Below the pieces are notes generated by a model. The model was not told the origin of the DNA, made no database searches, and saw only the letters and a program-made list of their open reading frames with translations. Below are positions 11,995-26,943 of a stretch of DNA of 64,000 bases, in pieces. Location of the stretch: the NCBI RefSeq assembly GCF_002865645.1, contig NW_020194555.1:744001-808000 (forward strand). Reading direction: 5' to 3'. The translations under genes were made by a program, and so were the position numbers. The first letter of the stretch is position 1. Each line of letters opens with the position of its first letter. The stretch is from Hyaloscypha bicolor E (taxonomy: Eukaryota; Ascomycota; Leotiomycetes; Helotiales; Hyaloscyphaceae).

Positions 11995-13908
11995 AGTTTA
12001 TATACTTTAAAATTCATTATATTAGTTTTATACTTTTTATTAATTATATAAAAATAATCTATAATATTATAACTTTTATAATATTTAAATTAAAAAAAGA
12101 AAAATATATTCTTATATTAGTTTTAAATTATTTAGAAAAATTAAGCGAGTTTTAAAAGTATTCTAAGTAATATTTCTTTTTTAATTTACTTATTTCTATA
12201 ATTAACTAAATTATATAAAACTATATTAAGGAACCTAAATTAATTCTTTATAAACTTTTAATAATATAATAAAGAAATAAAAACAAATATTATTATAAGA
12301 AATAGTTATATAGAATAAATATATATAATAATATATAAATAAATATTAGATATTATATATCTAATTTCTTATTTTAGATAAAGCTTATAATTAGAATTAT
12401 ATGAATTACTTGAAATTATATTTCTTAACTAAATAAAAGGCTTTATATATTTAGCTAAATACTAGGAAATATATAAAGAAATATTTCTAGCTTTAAAAAG
12501 AAGTATTAATTAGTTTTTTATTAAAATTGATTCTTGAAATTAGTTATATTTATAAGTATTACTTTATAGTTTAATTATTTTAATTATTTTATTATTATTT
12601 TATTATTATATATCTTATATCCTAATTAATTTAATCTTTAAAAAGTAATTTATTATAAAGTAATTAAACTATTAATAAATAAAATTACTAATAATTAAAG
12701 TATTAACTAAAAGAAATACTTTTATTATTACTAGAATAATTTAGTTAGATATCTAGAAAAGTATCTAATTAGAAAAAAAAATAAAACTTAAATACCTTTA
12801 AAACTAACTAATAGAATAATAATAATGATAGAAAAATTAGTAGCGGCTCGTTATTATATTACTAAATTAAAAGCAAAAATATAATAGAAAGAAAATTAAA
12901 AAAAGCTAAAAGCTTAGATTTATTATTTTAAAAATATTCGAATATCTAATATAGAACCCGTTATACTTCTAGTAATACTCTTAATTTAAAAGGCTTCAAA
13001 AACCCAAGAATTACTAATTTATAGAAAGAAGAATATTAAAGAAGCCTAGGACTTTTTTTATTAGATAAAACTAAAATAATAGAATTATTTAGGCTATAAA
13101 TATAATAAAAATAATATATTATATTTCTTGTTTTAAGAATATAGCCAGAAATATCTGGAAATATAAAAAGTAATTAGTAAGTATTAATATTATAAATTAG
13201 GAAATCTTTATTAAGTTTATAATAAATTTTATTTTAGATCTAGAAAACTATAATAATAATATTTTACTAAATTTAAGAATATTAAATAGTAGCTAAATTA
13301 GAATATTTAAAGCTTTATATTTTATTTAAATAGCTTATTAAATAATTTAAAATATATAAGTATATTATAAGAATAAAATAATTTATTTAATAGCTTAAAA
13401 TAAAAGATTCGAAATAAGATTAATTATTAAAGAAATATTTTATAAGAAGAAGAAAAGCTTATTTCTATAACTATAAGAATTTAAAATAACTTAAATTTAT
13501 TTATTTAATAAAAATATAATAATAAGCTAATAGAATAATAAAAGAAAAGAAATAGAAAAAAGGTAAAAGAAAATAATAAAGGAAAACAGAAAAGAAATAT
13601 ATTTCTATTATAAGATTTATAAAACCAGAATAATAAAGATATAATAATAGAATCTAATATAATACCTATATTAGAATTTATAAAATCGAATATAATTTGT
13701 TTTATTTATTATAAAAATAATTATTATACTATTACTTACCTAAATCGGAAAAAATCGACTTATTATAACTTTAATAAGTTTAGCTATAAAATATATAAGT
13801 ATTTAGAACTATAAAATCCAAGAAATAAATATATTCTATAATAATTATATTTATTTATATTATAGAAAATAAAATTCTTAAAACGAGAATAGTAATTAAA
13901 ATTATTAT

Positions 13909-15586
13909 TATTATAAAACCGGGTTTCTGGGCTTAAAAAGCAGATAGAATAGTTCTTAATCCGAGAATTCTAAACTAAGGAAAGAAGCTTATAAATATAA
14001 GATCTTTAGTATTCTAAATACTAGCCAGCCACATGTATTATTGCGGTCACGTGACGCTAAATTTACTAGTAAAGCAATAGAGTATAATATTACTTCTTTC
14101 TTTAGAAAAGCTTATTCCGAGTATTAAAAATAAGCTCTTTATAGCTTTTACAAATTATATAATTTTATATATTCTTTATATATCTTATTTCTGATATCTC
14201 CTATTTATATATTTTATTAGTTCCTAATATACTAATTTCTTTAAATCTAAACCTGAATTAGAATTAGAACTATAAAGTCTAATTAAGATATTAGAATTAT
14301 TAATTATATAGATTCTAACTTTTTTATTATTTTTATTTATTATAAATTTTAGTTTTAATAAAGATATCTTTTTCTTATATAATTAAATATTATAGTCTTT
14401 TATCTAGTATTTATTACTTTTATAATATATATATTTATTTTGCTTTTAAAATAGCTAGCATTTTATTAAGTTTATAAATTATATTTAATTATTTATATAA
14501 AAGAGAAGAAAAGAATTATAAAGGCTTAGTAATTATACTAATAGTATTAATAGTTAATATATTTATAATATTATCTTTATTTAAATAATAAAACTTCTTT
14601 CTAGAATTATAATATTTATATATATTTATATATATTAGAATATTTAACTAGTTATTATATTATTTTAATAAATTTAATACAGGTTTAAAAAAGGTTTAAT
14701 TACTATATTAGCTTATTCTTAATTATAGTATTTAAGTTCTTAATAAAAAGCTATAATTTTATTAATATTATTTTAGTCTTATCTATATCTTATATAGAAT
14801 TTATTTAAAGAAATATAGTTTGTTTTCTATTTCCTATACTTTATTCGAATTTAATTAAAAATTAAAATATAGAACTAGATTTAATTATTTTCTATTTAAA
14901 AGAGCTAAAAAAGAACTCTAACTTAAATATAAGATTCAAGATTTAGATAAATATAATAGAACTAAATAGTAGTATTATTAATAGCCTTATTATTAATTTA
15001 TAGCTTGGCCTTAATTAAAGAAAGCTAAATATTAAACTTATAAATCTAGCTATTAAATTTTTCGGAATATAGGAAAAAGAATTTCGGCTTTATATTTATA
15101 AAAGAATAAGCTTATAAAAAAAAGAGGCTATTTCTCTATTACTAAATAACTTTAGCTTAATATTAAACCTCTATTTATAGCTCGGTAATAATATTTATAA
15201 TCTATATTAGTATTTCAGAAAAAAGAAAAGAGAGAATTATAAAACTTGAAATAAAAGAAAGCTTAATAAGTTTTTAATTTCTCTAGTAAATATATAGTTT
15301 TATAATTATATATATTAATAGTACTATAAAAATTATATTTATATATAAGATATATATAAGAATAGTTTTATTTTCTTTATAGAAATAAAAATAAGTTTAG
15401 AATAATATTATAAAACCGGGTTTCTAAATTAAGAAAGCAAAAAAAAAATCTTTTAATTCAAGAATTCTAAACTAAGAAAAAAACCTTATAAATATAGGAG
15501 CTTTAGTATTCTAAATACTAGCTAGCTATATATATTATTATAGTTATATAATACTAAGTTTATTAATAAAGTAATAGAATATAATA
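13909..15586. mobile_element. Small LTR element (TRIM/LARD-like) with 181 bp LTRs
   Basis: Direct repeats at 13909-14089 and 15406-15586 are each 181 bp and align end to end. They start TATTATAAAACCGGG and end TATAATA, as expected for TG...CA ends after RIP. The flanks are ATTAT on both sides (13904-13908 and 15587-15591). About 1.3 kb of interior has no recognisable gag or pol. The left LTR keeps CCAGCCACATG and GCGGTCACGTGACGC, while the right LTR has the fully mutated forms, so the two LTRs suffered RIP unequally. Confidence 0.65.
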
Positions 15587-18500
15587 ATTATTAAAATAAA
15601 GAAATATAAATATAGAATTAAAATATTAATTAATTCGAATATAAAAACTAATTATATAAAAAGAAAGCTAATTTTAAATATAAGAATTCTATTAATATTA
15701 AAAGTAATTCTCTTAATTTTATTAAAAAAAACCAGGATTTATTTATATAGAAATTATATTCTTAAAATAATTACTAAAAATATATTAGAGAATTGAAAGA
15801 AAACTAATATATATTTTATATTATATAATTTGAATTTGAATTATATTAATATAATATTTGAATTCCTATAATTTTATTAGATTAATTTTTTAATTTCTTT
15901 TAAGAAAGTAATATAAAAATATTAGATTTAATTATAAAAGATTAAAGATCTAAATATTAGAAAATTTATTAAAATAATAAAATATAAAATATATATATTT
16001 CTATTAATTATTTATTCTATAATAAATAACTTAAAAATTACTATTATTCTTATAAATAAAATAGTTATATTTCTTAAGAAATATTAGAACTTTTTTCGAA
16101 TATTTTTTATAAAGGCTATAAATATATTATTTAACTATTATATAATAAAGTATTATATAAATCTAGATTTAGAATTCTAATTATTATATAATTCTATATA
16201 TATTTTATTAAAAAGAAAATTTGAAGTTCTTTAGAAATATTTTAATACTAGCTTAAAAAAGAAATAAATTTATTATTTTATTAGCCTAACTAATATTTTA
16301 ATTATATTTATTCTAAAGAAAAAATGCAATTTATATTTATATATTAATTATTAGAATCTAAATAGAATTATTATTAAGAATCGAATACTATTATTATTTA
16401 TTAATAAAATAATAAATAAACTTTATAAAATAAAAGTATATATAAAACTAGATTTAAAGAATATTTATTATTAATTACAAATTCGGAAAAGTAATAAATA
16501 AAAAATACTATTTCAAATATATTATATTATATTCTTTAGACTTTTTAATATTCCGATAATATTTTAATTTATTTCGAAAATTTAGAATAATATATAATAA
16601 TAGTTTAATATATATTCGAATAATTATAATAATATTAGCTTTTTATAAATTTAATAAAATACGAGTTTAATATAAAAAAAGTTTCTGGAATTTATAATAA
16701 GTTTAAATAATATAGAAATAGAAGCTAGCCGGGTTATAGTTATTAGAAAATAGCTAGTCCCGAAAAATAATATCCGGGAAATCTAAATATTTCTGGATTT
16801 TATTAACTTTTATTAAAGGTTTATTTATAAATATTTTAGAATAATAAATAAGTTAATTAATTTATTAAAGATTAATAGAAAACTATAATATTATTTTAGC
16901 TAAATAAATAAGATAAATAAGGTTTTTGGAAAACTAAAAGTTATATTTATAATAATACTAATTCTTTATTATTTTAATCTAATTTTAAAAATTTATATAA
17001 AAACAAATATTTTATAATTTATAATTATAAATATAATTTTCTAGCCTTTTAATAAAAGAATAAAAATCTAATAATACCCTATTATATTTTATTATTATTA
17101 TTATTAAAACAGATTATAATAATTTGAAATATTTTATAATTAAAAGAAAACTAAATAGTTAATAAATGAAATAAATAAAGAAATTAGTTATTTTTAATTT
17201 TATTTTAAAATATTATTCGAAATATAATAATTTTATTAATAAACTATTAAAAAAACTTGATTTTATAATAGATATAAATAAAGATATTTTATTATTTATA
17301 TTTTATAATAAACTATAAAATATAAAATAGAAAGCCCTATAAATAGTAATAATAAAATATTATACTATTTCTATAATATTATAATATAAGACTTAAAAAA
17401 GAAAAAAGAAAAACTTTTTAATTAGTAAAATATTAAGGAATTCTAAAAAGAAAATCCGTTTTAATAATAGAATAATATTAAAAATACTATTATTTAAGTC
17501 TATTATTAGTATAACTAGTTATAAATAATATATATTACGAATTCTAGTTATATAAATAACTAGATCTAAAATAGTATATAAGAAAAATAAAGAAAAATTA
17601 CTCAAATTACTATTATAATACTAAAGGCTTAATTTATTAATATAATATTAATAATATAAATAGTTTTTAAAAAAATTCTTTATTAGAACTATTAAAACTT
17701 AGAAATATAATATATTTAAATTATTAAAATATTAGAATACTATTTATATACTAAATAAACTAGCTTTTAAAAAAAATTATTATAAGCTAATTATAATAAT
17801 TCTATAAATAGATATTCTAATATTAGTAAAATACTAGAAATTTACTAGAAGAAATACTTCTAATAAAATTTTAAAAAAAATATAAGAAACTATATTAGAA
17901 TTTGTTTTATATATTAATAGACTAAAATAATAAAGATATTTATTATATAATATATTTAGTTTATTTTTTATTTCTTTTAAGCTATAATAAGAATTTATTA
18001 TAAATTTTATAATAAAATATATAAAAATAATATAATATATTTCGATTATTAAAGAGATTTTAGTTCTTAAACTAGTAAAGCTATATATATATTATATTAT
18101 TAAAGACTTTAATATATTTATAAATATAATTCTTAATAAAGAATCTGTTTTTATAAATAAATTCTAGTTAAGTTTAATAATAACTAAATATAATATTTTA
18201 TTTATAAATTAATAAATAAATAAAAAATCTAAACCAAATTTTAAAATAGTATATAAAATATTATACTAGCTATTAATAAAATAATTAGATAATAAAGCTT
18301 ACTTTTATAGAATTCATATATAATAATTCTATATATTTAATAATAAAAATATTTTTATTTTATATATTATATAAATTATATTTTAGTATTAAACTATATA
18401 TTAAGAATAATATTTCAGAAAAAGAAATATTAATAATATAAGAAAAAATATAAAGAATTTAAATAAAATAAATAATATTAAAAAAGTAATAATAAAAAAT

Positions 18501-19033
18501 ATATTAATATAAAGTTTAGAATATATAATAAAGTTAATAAATAAATATTTCGGTTTTTTTAAAATTATAAATATTATAGAATTATATAAATAAATATATT
18601 ACTTGAAATTATTATTATTATATTAGATCTATAATATTTTCTATATTTCTTTTTTAAAGCTATAATATTTATAGACTAGTATTATAGTAAAACTAGAACT
18701 AGTTAAAATTAAAAATAAAAAATAAAAGAAATATTTTTTTATTAAAAAAGTTATTTATTAATAAATAATATATGGGAATTAATAAATAATCTAGAAAATA
18801 TAATTTAAGAATTATAAGAATATTTAAAAAAAATTATAATATTATTACCTAAATAAAAGTATAAAAAATAAATATTTTTATTAGGAAATTATTAAAAACT
18901 TTAAAAACTTTAATTTCTATATCTTATAACTAGTTTCTATTATTCTTATTATTATTAGAATTCTTTTAAATAAATAATAAAATAGCCTAAAAACTATTAA
19001 TTATTAATTATTAATAAAAATTAAAAATTAATT

Positions 19034-19289
19034 TATTAGTAATATATAATACTATTTATATAAGATTAGTAAAATTATTATTATTTAGAAATAGGAAATA
19101 TAATATTATAATATTAATATATAATTCCTAAATCTACTAAATCTAATAGAATCTAGTTTATTAATCGAGTTATTTATAAAATACGAGATTATATAACTAT
19201 ATCCCGTATCTTATATTTTATTACTTATATCTCGTATCCTATATCCTATAACTATATATATGATTTTTAAAAGAATAGCTATACTAATA
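19034..19289 (+). repeat. LTR-like repeat, probable 3' LTR of the chromovirus
   Basis: About 255 bp, recognisable by ATCCCGTATCTTATATTTTA and an end in CTATACTAATA. It shares long AT-rich stretches with 33457-33734 and, more degraded, with about 34085-34308. Its position just after the chromodomain-like segment fits a 3' LTR. Confidence 0.55.
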
Positions 19290-19916
19290 CTAGAAACTCT
19301 CTAAAAATACCCAAAATAATATCTTTTTCTAATTATATATAAATTCCCTAATCTAGTCTAATATTAGATTTTCCCAAATATTTTATATATCTATATTACT
19401 TCTAAGGTTTTAGTTATATATTAAAGGCTATAGCCTTTTATATATAATTTTCTCTCTTATAATATTCTCCTATTTTATATATTTATTTCCTGTTCTATTT
19501 ATATTTAATCTATTTCTCTATATCTAATTATATAGTATTTATATTAATTAAGTATTTGAAAATATTTATTAGCTTTAATTTCGTTATAAAATTAATAGGA
19601 TTTAATTCTTTCTTGATTTATTTGACTTCTATAATCTCTTATTATTTATATATAGTATAAGAAATAAATAGATTAGATTAGATTAATAGCTATTAATCTA
19701 ATCTATTTATGAAAAATACCTATTAATTATATTCTATTTACGTATTAATTAGATTAATTATAAATATTCATAAATAATTTAATTAATACGCACGTGACAC
19801 ATGCACGTGATTAGCTAACCTAATTAGGTAGCGCTCCGGGCACTCCCGCCCTAGTACTACCTTACTACCTAATTAGAAAATAGTAATACTTAGTAAGCAA
19901 GCCGAACCCTAATAAT

Positions 19917-22900
19917 CAGGCTTAGTAATAATACCTGAGGTATTAATACCGTATTAATACCACCCGGTATTAGTTAGTATTACAGGAATTAATACTGGAT
20001 TAATTAGTATTAATACTAAGCAAGCTCTCACTGCCTTTCTACCCCGCCATGCCTCACTTCCCTCCTCATATAACGATTTTCTCTAAAGTATATCCTCAAA
20101 ATGTCTTCTTTACTTGAACTAGACGAGTTCCTTATACTATTACTTATAATAGAGTCAGTTATATCTAATTCAGCCTATAGCAAGAAGTAACTCCCTACTT
20201 GGGCCCACTACTAGTAATCCTATTAAGATGAGATTTAGTTCTTTCTTTATTATCTTTACTATATACAAGGTGAAATTCCGCCGCTATATAGTAATATAAG
20301 CTCAGGAAATATAGCAAAACATATTAAGAAGTACTACCCTAAGATTATAATAGAAAAGGCTCTAAGTAAAACTCAAGAAATAGTAAAGAAGTAACTTAAA
20401 TAGCTATATTATTACGAGTCGCTTAGACTAATAAATATATATATAGGAAAATAGCTTTACCATATGAGTAATTAGACTAAAAGATATAATAATAAGGTTA
20501 GAAGCCTTATTAGCTATTTTACTATATGAGAGCATAGTATGTATTATATAACTAGCTATATACGTAATATATACTATAACATATATTACTAAGCTAAGAT
20601 TACTAATAAGGCTAAGGAATTCGATTTAGAGATTCTTGAGGCTTCTCTTAATATAATAGTTCTTATAGAAGCTCTAATTTCTCTAATTATTATATGAAAT
20701 CTCTTATATACTATAGTTAAATAGCCAGAGTTTCATATCTTTTACTAAATACTAAATCAGGTATATAAGAGTAAGATTACTACCTCTTACTCTAGAGTTT
20801 CTAACAAGATTAAGGAGGCTTAGGCAAGATATAAGAATATTATATAAAAGGCTATCTAATTAGTACTTTTATAAATATATATTTCTCTTAATATCTGGAT
20901 CTCTCTAAACTAATACCTTTTTTAGTAATCTATATTTACTTTATTTCATATAACTCAAAGAAATAAAAGGCTTTTCTTATTCTCAAGTAAGTAGGTAGCT
21001 ATTTCGAGGAAAACTAATTTATAATTCTTTTTCTAGTTCTTTAGAACTATAGTATTATATAAAAGCTTGGGGCTATTATAGCTAATAATACCTCTTCTAA
21101 TAATACTCTTTGCCGGGCTATTTAATTTTACTAGAAGTAAGAATTTAGCTTGAAATAGAATATAGTATAAATATAAATTTGCTATATTAGCCATATTATT
21201 AATTTAATAGTATAAGCCTTCTTATTTATAAGTATAATAAAATTAGAAGCCCTTAAGTTATATAATAATTAAAAAAAGCAAGAAAAATATATAAATAAGA
21301 AAGTAATAAAAGCTAAGTTTAGGCTCTTGGAATTACTTAGTAAAGAATATAATATCGTGGTTTATATTTATAAATTTACTAGTAAAATAGTATAATTTAT
21401 TAAGCTTATAGGAAGGCTAGTTCCTATAGATAATTATATAAAGTAAAATAGCTAATATAAGATATTTAATATTCTCTTACTCTTAAGGCCCTATATTAAG
21501 GCCTATTACTAGGCTTATAAAAAGAAGCTTAAGAATAATATCTTGAGCTTTAAGAAATAGAAAAGGCTTTATATAATTCGAGACTTTCTTTACCTCTTTA
21601 TATAAGCTATTCTCTTTATTAAGGGAGATTTTATATCTATTAATTATATATTCTTTATAATAAATATATTAATTAAATATATTTAAACCGAGATTATAAG
21701 TTATACTTCTTCTTTTCTCTTCTTTTCTCTCTTTCTTTACCTTACTAATATATAATATAATAGGCCAAATATAAAAAGAAAAGAGATTAAAAAAGCCAGG
21801 ACTTCCTTAGCTAGCTTAATATAATATATACTATTCTTAATAAGTACTATACTAAGACTAATCTCTCTTCTATTTATACTATTACTTTAATCTTAAATTC
21901 TAGTAATTATAAGAGATATATTAAAGTTTACTAGCCAAAGAAGTAAGTAAAGCCGATTTTAGTAAGTATAAAGGTACTCTGGGAGAAGTATAAAGAAAAG
22001 GTAGCTATATTCTTACTTTCTTATATATTTTTCTCATATAGTAATTCCTCTGAAGATATACTAGAAATAGATCTCTTTAATAAGATTACCTTATCTCTTT
22101 ATATAATTATTAGGCTAGTAAGTAAGGACAAGTATAAGAACTATAACTTATAAGACTTATATAATTCTAAAAAAAGAAAAGCTCTTATATAGTAGTATTA
22201 AGATATATAGAGATAATACTAGCCTAGGCTCTTACTTATAGCTATTAATATTCTCTTAATTCTACTAATAAGTAATAAGCTAGAGAGAGTCTTTTTAAAA
22301 AGTTATTATATAATAGCCTGAAATAGAATATAAATAGAAATAGAGACTATTAAAATAAAAAAGTACTTAAAGTACTAGAAAAGAAATAGAATTCTAGATA
22401 TCTTCTTTAAGACTAGCTAGTTTAAAGAGAGAACTAATGAGAATTATATATTTTAAGGCTCTTATATAATTTTAGATTCTTTTAGAAATTTCCTAAATTT
22501 CTAAATTTTCCTAAATTTTTCCTTAGGCTAATTTTAATTATTTAAAAAAGAACTCTTTATCTTTACTTTCTGCCTTTTTCCTTTATTAATATTAATACTA
22601 ATAACCTAATCTCTTATATAATATTAATACCTTATATAATATTAATACCTTATATAATATTAATACCTTATATAATATTAATACCTTATATAATATTAAT
22701 ACCTTATATAATATTAATACCTTATATAATATTAATACCTTATTATAATATTAATACCTTATATAATATTAATACCTTATATAATTATTAATACCTTATA
22801 TAATATTAATACCTTATATAATATTAATACCTTATATAATATTAATACCTTATATAATATTAATACCTTATATAATATTAAATAATCCTGTTTCTAGTAG

Positions 22901-23942
22901 TAATTCCCTTGCCTTATCTACTTCTGGCCCTCTTATACTTACTAATCCAAACTAGTAGTAAGTCTCTTAAGCTTAGCTACTCGTATAACTATTAACCTCT
23001 AGACTTATTCCTTTTATTAATCTTATAGGTAATGCCTTTACTCTTGGTATAGGCCAAGCTTTTCCTTAAGGCTAGTAAATAATAGTAATTGCGGGCCAGT
23101 AGCTAGTTGGATTTATAAGTAATTCTTCTCGTATAAGAGGGCTTAAGCTAACTAGATTCAAGTATTATAATAACCTCTAGAACCAAGCTCTTGCTCTTCC
23201 TAGCCAAAACGTCTTTATTAACCCTAATTATATTATAATTAGTTAAGTTATAACTCAGTACCAGTCATATATTAATGCGATTCTCATTTAGTATAAAGGA
23301 GCTAATATAATAGCTACTTCTTGCCATTCTTATACTTATACGGGCCTTAATAATACTATTTTCCCTAAGTACCGCCGGATTATAGGTTAATGAAATAACT
23401 ACTATAGTAATTACAAGTAGCCGGACTATACTACTACTTATATATAGGGAAAGAATACTGAGAATAAAAGTAATAATAGAAATATTAGTACTAGAGGATA
23501 TAGAGGACATAGAAAATATAGAGAATATAGAGGAGAATATAGAAAAGCTAGTAGTAATAGTTATGGAAAGGGAGAACGCCTTACTTAATATAATATTATA
23601 AGAAAGACTTCTTATAGAACTAGTAAGGCAGCTATATTATATGCAATTATTTAATAAGGGATATTTATAGCCTTACTTATACTTTATAGTAGCCATATAA
23701 GGGTTTGTAATCTTTTAGATAGTACCTTTAATATAAATAGTTCTTTTAAAGTATTAAAAATACCAAGTATCTCAAATATACTAGAATTAGCTCGCTTAGG
23801 ATTAATACTAGTATTAATAGTATTAATACCTTATAATACTAGTATTAATCCGGATTAATACTAGTATTAATAGTATTAATACCTTATAATACTAGTATTA
23901 ATCCGGATTAATACCCGAAATTAGGTAATATTACCAAGTCTA
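19917..23942 (+). mobile_element. hAT transposon (inner), RIP-degraded
   Basis: The element starts CAGGCTTAGTAATA and ends TATTACCAAGTCTA, inverted ends allowing for RIP. It is flanked by a perfect 8 bp duplication, CTAATAAT (19909-19916 and 23943-23950). Both subterminal regions are packed with GGTATTAATACC-like palindromes (19930-20030 and 23800-23920). The plus strand from 20101 reads as a degraded hAT transposase, ending with the hATC-like segment at about 22200-22400 (LAINILLI, then NKLERVFLKS). An 18 bp minisatellite lies downstream of the coding part. Joining the flanks across the insertion gives a sequence that matches the uninterrupted related copy near 31640-31700, which confirms the insertion. 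Confidence 0.8.
22613..22884. repeat. 18 bp minisatellite (CCTTATATAATATTAATA), about 15 units
   Basis: Nearly perfect head-to-tail 18 bp units with a few single-base length variants. It lies inside the inner hAT element, downstream of the transposase remnant. There are no unique spacers, so it is not a CRISPR-like array. Confidence 0.9.
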
Positions 23943-26728
23943 CTAATAATACTTCTAGAACTACCTCGACTTAAGTACTTAATAATAATAGTAATTCTAT
24001 TAGCAAAAATTAGATATTAAAGTAATAGAATCTTCGAAGTAAGGCAATTTTTTCTAATTAGAAGAATAATTAGGAAGCCCTTAGAATATTAGAACTTTCT
24101 ATAAAAATATATTACTTTTCTTAATTTTTTATTTCTTACTCTTACTTTACTTATATATAAAAACTCAACTATTATTTTTATTAATATACTTTCTATTACA
24201 AATATACTTATTTATATTAAATATACTCGAAAATATCTCAGTAATCCTTAATTAACCTTAACTTAGCTTAAAATCATCCTAATTTTGAGTTAAAGCCTCT
24301 TAATAAATAGCCTTCTCTTTTTAAAAGCTACTTAGAAAAGATATTAGATCCTATATAAGAGAATCCCGAAGATATTCGTATATATATTATAAAGTACTTA
24401 GTTCGAGGGTATTCGTAAGTTAATCTATTAATATATAATAAACTTTTAACTAATTAATATAATAGTAAAATATAGACAAATTAATAAATATATACTTTAT
24501 AAGTAATTATTATACTTATTTTCAAAGCTCTTATAAATTTATAAACCTTAAGGCTCTTAAAGAAAGCGAGAATAATAGTAAGTTTTATAATATTAATTAA
24601 AAAGCTATATTTACTAATATATATAATAGGTAAAAGCAAAGCTTTAAATCAAGTCTCTTAACTAACTATAAATAGTCTTTTTAATAAGTAATCGGGATAA
24701 AGAGAAAAAAGCTTTACTATTAATTACTTTAAGAGATTATTATTAAGCTTTATTATTAATAATAATATCTCTTTTCGAGTAATTACTACTTCAAGTTTTA
24801 AATTACTTTTAAATTATTTAAATTAATAAGTCTTTATTATATTACTTTTTAATATTATATATACTAATAATTAATAGTCAAATACCTCTTTTATATTAAT
24901 AATTACTTATAGATAAGCTTAATTTAAACTATATTAAAAAAAGTTTAAATATTAAAGAAGAATTATAAGAGAATATTAAATCTCAAGAAATCTTCTTTAT
25001 TACTTCAGATACTTGCACTTTTATAAATTAAAAGGCATTTCTTGGAATTATTATATAAGTTTATATATTCTTATAATTATTAAATAAAACTTATACTAAT
25101 ATATATTTAGATACTTTATAAATAAGGATTTTAAATTAAAATCTTATTTATTAGCTATAAAAGATTTAAGTAATATTTACTCTAGTATTTATATACTTTT
25201 TGTCTTATTAGAAGCTTTAAAATAATATAATATTAAATATAATATTACTAGATAAGTAATTTAAAATATTTATTAAATAATTATTAATATATATTATTTA
25301 GTATTACTCGATATAATACTAGCTTAAATAATACCTTATTAAAGGATTTTATAAAGTATTAAAATAAGGAGGATATTAAATTTTAAGGAGATATTTCTTA
25401 TATAGCTTATATATTAAATCTAGTAATTTAAGATATTTTAAAAGCTCTTATTAAGAATAATTATAATACTTCTTATTTTACTAATTTATATAAGTAAGAA
25501 ATAGAAGAACTTAAAGATAGAGAAAAAGAAGTAGAATAAGTAATAAGTAAGTTTTTTATTTAATTTAATTTATAAGATATTTATTAATAACTTCTAGATT
25601 TATTAATTTAGAGAAAGATTAGAAAGACTATTATAGGTCTTAAATATAATTAGGAAAACCAATAGCTATTAGAAGCTTAAATTAAAGCTTTTAATATAGA
25701 AAACTATTAATTTTCTTAACTTAGTAAGTAATAAAAGCTCTTTTAAATTATATTAATAATTAATACTAATTATTTATAGATTAAAAAACATACTAGTCTT
25801 TGATTTATTATATATTAAAGAACTTTTTATATATATATAAAGCTATTAAAGTAGTTATTAATAGCTCTAAATCTAAGGCTTTTAAAAATAAAAGTCTAAT
25901 TTTAACTAATATTAAAATTACTTATTTAAATAATATTTTAAATATAATTTTAATATTTGTTAAAGCTATAATAAAGCTACAAGCCGAAAATTATTCTATT
26001 ATATATTATATTATATCTGAAGTATATAAAATATATAATAGATTAGAGACTTTTAAAAAGGAATTTAAAATAAGTTTTTTCTTGAATTCTTCTTATATTA
26101 TTAATAATATTATACTAATTCTTAATAGGATAAAGCGTTTACTAATAATATTAATAAGGGTATAGTTAAGCTTAGAAAATATTATCCTAAAATAGGTGTT
26201 TTAGATAATAAAAGTAAAGCTTTATATTTAGCTCTTATTCTTAATCCTTAAATTAAATAAGTAGGATTAACTAGTATTAGCTTATCTAGCGGCATATCCT
26301 CGGATATATATAATAGACTAAAAACTAATTATAATATATAAGTAATTATTTTTATTATTTTTTAATAAATTAATAACTAATTTTTTAATTTAGATATAAA
26401 TATAATTATAATTTATCTTAAGCTAAATCCGATTTCTCGGATATTAGTATAACTAATTCCGACTCTAATAACTTGGATATATATATTACTAATTCGTTCT
26501 CTAAGATAGAGGACGAATTAATAACTTATTTAGAAGAGAAGAGAGAGGATAAAAAAGTAAGTAAAATTTACTTAAATTATATTAAATAATTATCTGATAT
26601 TCTCTTAATATTTTTTTATAAATTAGTACTAATATATATATAGACTAAGCCCTTAGATTATTAGAAGTCTAATACTGCTAGGTTCCCTATTTTAGCTTTA
26701 ATAGCTAGGAAATATTTAGGAATCCCGG

Positions 26729-26943
26729 TATGACGGCGCTGGCTAGGGGCCAAAGGGAAGTGGCTGTCACATAACTAGTTTCACCTAGCTAGCCGGCGTT
26801 TCAGTGGTTTTAGCTAGTATTTCCCTCCTTTACCCCCTTTCCTTCTCTCTCTCTCTCCTTCTTCTCTTTAGCTTAGTATTCTCAATGCATGGGATTTTCC
26901 TGGATCTTTGAGCCCTGGCCATTGCCTTAATCCCGCCATTACA
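26729..26943. mobile_element. Solo LTR, TGTGACGGC family, copy 2, inserted in a hAT transposase
   Basis: The 215 bp unit starts TATGACGGC and ends GCCATTACA; both ends are the family ends with RIP-type transitions. It is flanked by the 5 bp duplication CCCGG (26724-26728 and 26944-26948). The interior is GC-normal with a pyrimidine-rich CTTTCC/CTCTCT tract. Removing it with one target copy joins the hAT reading frame exactly within the hATC motif. Confidence 0.8.

Larger units (their letters stand above)
12003..19289 (+). mobile_element. Ty3/Gypsy chromovirus remnant, RIP-degraded, with a nested small LTR element
   Basis: Plus-strand translation shows degraded Gypsy pol. The RT region is at about 16320-16560: a YINY then NLNRIIIKNR segment, YIKLDLKNIYY at about 16439-16471, and a degraded FFRLFNIP. 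An integrase-like stretch (NKESVFINKF) lies near 18140. A chromodomain-like segment (NIWELINNLENI) lies near 18760. An AT-rich LTR-like unit at 19034-19289 follows and matches units at 33457-33734 and about 34085-34308. The 5' LTR was not identified, so the left boundary is a guess. Stops interrupt every frame. A 1.7 kb LTR element (13909-15586) interrupts it or its flank. Confidence 0.7.

Noticed and set aside
22613..22884. CRISPR-like array
   Set aside because: The units are contiguous 18 bp tandem repeats without spacers, in a eukaryotic transposon.
25800..26165. 121-codon open frame as a possible gene
   Set aside because: Its sequence is a segment of the degraded outer hAT transposase, with stops on both sides.
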